64,000 bases of DNA from Desulfitibacter sp. BRH_c19 (GTDB taxonomy: Bacteria; Bacillota; DSM-16504; Desulfitibacterales; Desulfitibacteraceae). Where the stretch lies: NCBI GenBank assembly GCA_001515945.1, contig LOER01000032.1:124001-188000 (forward strand), given 5' to 3'. Below the pieces are notes generated by a model that saw only the letters and a list, made by a program, of their open reading frames with translations, was not told the origin of the DNA and made no database searches. Positions 61,822 through 64,000 of the stretch are shown here, in pieces; position 1 is the stretch's first letter; each line of letters begins with the position of its first letter. The position numbers were made by a program, and so were the translations under genes.

Positions 61822-63447
61822 TTACTTCTCATCAAACCTCAATATCATTTCATTAAGATATTGAATCTTATCAGGTGTTTCCTCAATCCATAATACATAA
61901 TGAGGAGCATCTCTATCTCCTGATAAGTTTTCTGAAAGATACATATCCTTTACTGATACATCAGTTAACTCACTTAAAAGCGTGCGCTTTGCCGTAAGCA
62001 TGCTCTTAGCATTTTCACCAGTAGCCGAAGTAATAGGAGCTTTAATCTTTTTACGATTGCCGTCAAGACTTACTAAACTACTGTATACCTGTGATTCTAA
62101 GTGTGGTGGACAAATAACCAGTATTTCCTGACCAAACTGAGGATAATTGAAAGTAATAGTTTTTACACCCTCATAATCAAACTGATCAAGTCTCTCAGCT
62201 GCATCTCTTGCCACAGTATTTTTTAATGCAAAAGCGAATACCCTATATTCACTTGCATTCATATTATCTAATTCTCTAACAAGTGTTTCAATCTCTTCCC
62301 ACCTGCTGAATAAATCCTTATCAAAAACAAGTAGTCTACTGCCTAGTATAACATAATTTTCCACATCCATACCTGCATCAGATAAAAGTTCGGTAACTCT
62401 AGATGGAGAAATAACATTTGTCCAAATAGATCTATATGCAAGAGAAATCTCTTCATCATCAGCATTTTCCGGTCTATCAATAGCATTTATTAATTCTTGC
62501 ATCTTAAGAATTGCTTGTGGTGTACCTTGTATCCAAATTGCTTGTTGGTTTGTTGGAATTCTAATACTCTTTACCGGTAAACTTAACCTGCCTATAAGGG
62601 GTTCTACAATTTCTGCTTCAATGAAGATAAGATTAAATCTGGTAAGTACCATTTGATTGAAAAAATCTGAATGAAGTTTGTTAGAGCTACCAACAACATA
62701 CAATCCACTTTGTCGAGCATAGCTATAGCCAAGGTTTTGTGCCACCATTTCTAAAGCTCTAACGGATGTAACATTTTCTACTTTTAATGTTATATTGGTA
62801 GGCTTTTCAGTATAAATTACATTTGCATTTAGCTTTATTGCTAGCGCAGATAAAACATCTCTAACATCAGCATTCCTAACATCTAGGCTTACAGTATTGC
62901 TTGTTGTTGCAGAAGTTGATTCAGAATTTATTGCCATTCCGGATAGCTTAAGCATAGTTTCTCTCTCATCAGATTCTAAAACAGCAGAGTCTCCATTTAC
63001 CGCCTTTAAATTCCAATAATCAAGTATTTGTTCGCCTTCTTTTACAACATATGTTGTATTACCTGATTTAATAATAGCAATATTATCATCTCTTCCCCCA
63101 GTTATAACACCTAAAAGCACCATAGGACCCATGAATGGATCTTTAGGGATAGAACCTGGGCTAGTGGTTAGTTCATCACCTTCTACTGTTCTTTCTGTTT
63201 TAGGTAGAATTTCGGCAATCTGGTCTTCTATGATATCAGCTTCTGGTATTATTAATTCTTCTTCTGCTACTTTATTTGCATTATTAACCCAGACATTAAC
63301 TGAAATCCCAACTATAATAACGACAGCTAATATTGCTAATAGAACAACCAGTCTTTTATTTTGAGAAATAAAGTCTTTTATGCGACCTTCTTTTTCGAAC
63401 TCCTTGTTGACATTTAGATCGTTCACCCCACCAGCACATCCCTTCAC
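61822..63447 (-). CDS. Membrane-anchored secretin N-domain protein without barrel
   Basis: This 541-residue protein has a short cytoplasmic start, one membrane helix (about 34-53; LVVLLAILAVVIIVGISVNVW) and a PilP-like segment with DPFMGPMVLLGVI. STN/secretin N0-like (VSLDVRNADVRDVLSALAIKLN) and N1-like (about 260-330; IWIQGTPQAILKMQELINAID) domains follow, with two more N-type domains to the end. No secretin beta-barrel domain follows. In a single-membrane cell it may act as a periplasm/wall-side ring or guide for the pilus. The GTG start at 63445-63447 has weak support; GTGs inside the first ten codons are alternatives. Confidence 0.82.
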   Translation of the reverse strand: MKGCAGGVNDLNVNKEFEKEGRIKDFISQNKRLVVLLAILAVVIIVGISVNVWVNNANKVAEEELIIPEADIIEDQIAEILPKTERTVEGDELTTSPGSIPKDPFMGPMVLLGVITGGRDDNIAIIKSGNTTYVVKEGEQILDYWNLKAVNGDSAVLESDERETMLKLSGMAINSESTSATTSNTVSLDVRNADVRDVLSALAIKLNANVIYTEKPTNITLKVENVTSVRALEMVAQNLGYSYARQSGLYVVGSSNKLHSDFFNQMVLTRFNLIFIEAEIVEPLIGRLSLPVKSIRIPTNQQAIWIQGTPQAILKMQELINAIDRPENADDEEISLAYRSIWTNVISPSRVTELLSDAGMDVENYVILGSRLLVFDKDLFSRWEEIETLVRELDNMNASEYRVFAFALKNTVARDAAERLDQFDYEGVKTITFNYPQFGQEILVICPPHLESQVYSSLVSLDGNRKKIKAPITSATGENAKSMLTAKRTLLSELTDVSVKDMYLSENLSGDRDAPHYVLWIEETPDKIQYLNEMILRFDEK

Positions 63448-63485
63448 TTTTGAATTTTAGAAAATTAAATAAGAAAATATAAGAC

Positions 63486-64000
63486 CTATACGATTACCCT
63501 TAATACCTCTTCAAGAGAGGTGATACCTTTCTTTGCCTTCAACAAACCCTCTTGCCTTAGGGTTATCATTCCTTCTTTTACAGCCATCTCTTTTATTTCT
63601 TTGGTTGAACTTCTCATAAGAGTTAGCTTGCCAATGCCTTCACTCATTATTAAAAATTCATAAACACCTACACGCCCCCTATAGCCTGTTTCACTACACT
63701 TAATACAGGTTTGTGGTTTATAAAGGCGAATAATTTCCTCTCCATTATCTAGAGGAAAATCTGGAACACTCTTTAACAATTCTTTTCTGCTTATATCATA
63801 GGGCTTTTTACAGTGGGAGCATAAAGTTCTTACCAACCTTTGAGCTACAACACCTATTAATGAAGATGCAGTAAGATAAGGCTCTATCCCCATATCTGCC
63901 AATCGTGTAATAGCGCCAGCAGAGTCATTTGTATGTAAAGTAGATAATACCAGGTGCCCAGTTAAAGCTGATTCAACTGCTATACGAGCTGTTTCATGAT
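63486..64000 (-). CDS. pilB: Second type IV pilus ATPase PilB/GspE (C-terminal part, 5' end off window)
   Basis: The frame is open from the right edge with [25 protein letters not shown], partly quoted here as [14 protein letters not shown], the PilB His box. It continues through [26 protein letters not shown] and the zinc site CSHC...CIKC to the normal [13 protein letters not shown] end. The N-terminal two thirds lie outside the window. It is the second PilB-type gene in the region and heads the second pilus gene set. Confidence 0.93.
   Translation of the reverse strand, partial: HETARIAVESALTGHLVLSTLHTNDSAGAITRLADMGIEPYLTASSLIGVVAQRLVRTLCSHCKKPYDISRKELLKSVPDFPLDNGEEIIRLYKPQTCIKCSETGYRGRVGVYEFLIMSEGIGKLTLMRSSTKEIKEMAVKEGMITLRQEGLLKAKKGITSLEEVLRVIV

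Noticed and set aside
1-64000. tRNA genes, CRISPR arrays and insertion sequences
   Set aside because: No cloverleaf-like CCA-ending segment, no regularly spaced direct repeats and no transposase motif were seen on either strand.

Overview
The window looks like an AT-rich chromosomal segment of an anaerobic, endospore-forming, single-membrane member of the Clostridia, probably from a Peptococcales-, Thermoanaerobacterales- or Syntrophomonas-like lineage. The evidence is Spo0A, SpoIVB, a complete spoIIIA operon, an S-layer (SLH) protein, an NfnAB-type flavoprotein pair, rubredoxin, frequent TTG/GTG starts with strong Shine-Dalgarno sequences, and an OLE RNA gene with its partner gene. Every gene except rubredoxin is on the minus strand, so the window reads from right to left. 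No tRNA, rRNA, CRISPR array or insertion sequence was seen.

Region 1 (1-11208) is a Tad/Flp pilus locus. It holds a 55-residue Flp pilin (10668-10835), a decayed second pilin copy (10389-10550), the prepilin peptidase TadV, three TadE/TadG-like pseudopilins, CpaB, TadZ, the TadA ATPase, TadB, TadC, and a von Willebrand A-domain membrane protein that leaves the window on the left. No secretin or outer-membrane component is present, as expected for a monoderm. A lone O-antigen-ligase-like membrane enzyme lies just upstream.

Region 2 (12500-28000) is a conserved clostridial housekeeping and sporulation block: xseA-xseB-ispA-OLE RNA-oapA-dxs-tlyA-(membrane protein)-nadK-mnmM-argR-recN-spoIVB-spo0A. 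The 640-base gene-free gap between ispA and oapA is the outstanding non-coding feature. It matches OLE RNA (Ornate Large Extremophilic RNA) in place, size, orientation, structure and adjacent OapA gene, and it appears to have its own sigma-A-type promoter. NfnB and NfnA lie upstream.

Region 3 (28000-43100) holds nusB with a TsaD/Kae1-like paralogue, the Asp23-Asp23-AmaP-DUF2273 envelope cluster, spoIIIAA to spoIIIAH, divergent rubredoxin, a ZIP metal transporter, and an operon tldD-tldE-aroQ-pepP-efp-CD1247-like protein.

Region 4 (43200-64000) contains two neighbouring type IV pilus gene sets. The first has pilB-pilC-(frameshifted GspH-like pilin)-pilV-pilW-pilX-pilM-pilN-pilO and a copper-amine-oxidase-stalk protein. 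The second has a second pilB, a membrane-anchored secretin-N-domain protein without a barrel, a PilX-like protein, a minor pilin fused to a repeat beta-propeller, a second PilW-like pilin, and pilT. pilT overlaps an SLH-domain surface protein by four bases, and a stalk plus MORN-repeat protein follows. Between the two sets lie aroK-aroB, an EamA transporter and a tiny poly-Leu/Ile protein. The arrangement suggests a surface apparatus in which pili are assembled through, or together with, an S-layer.
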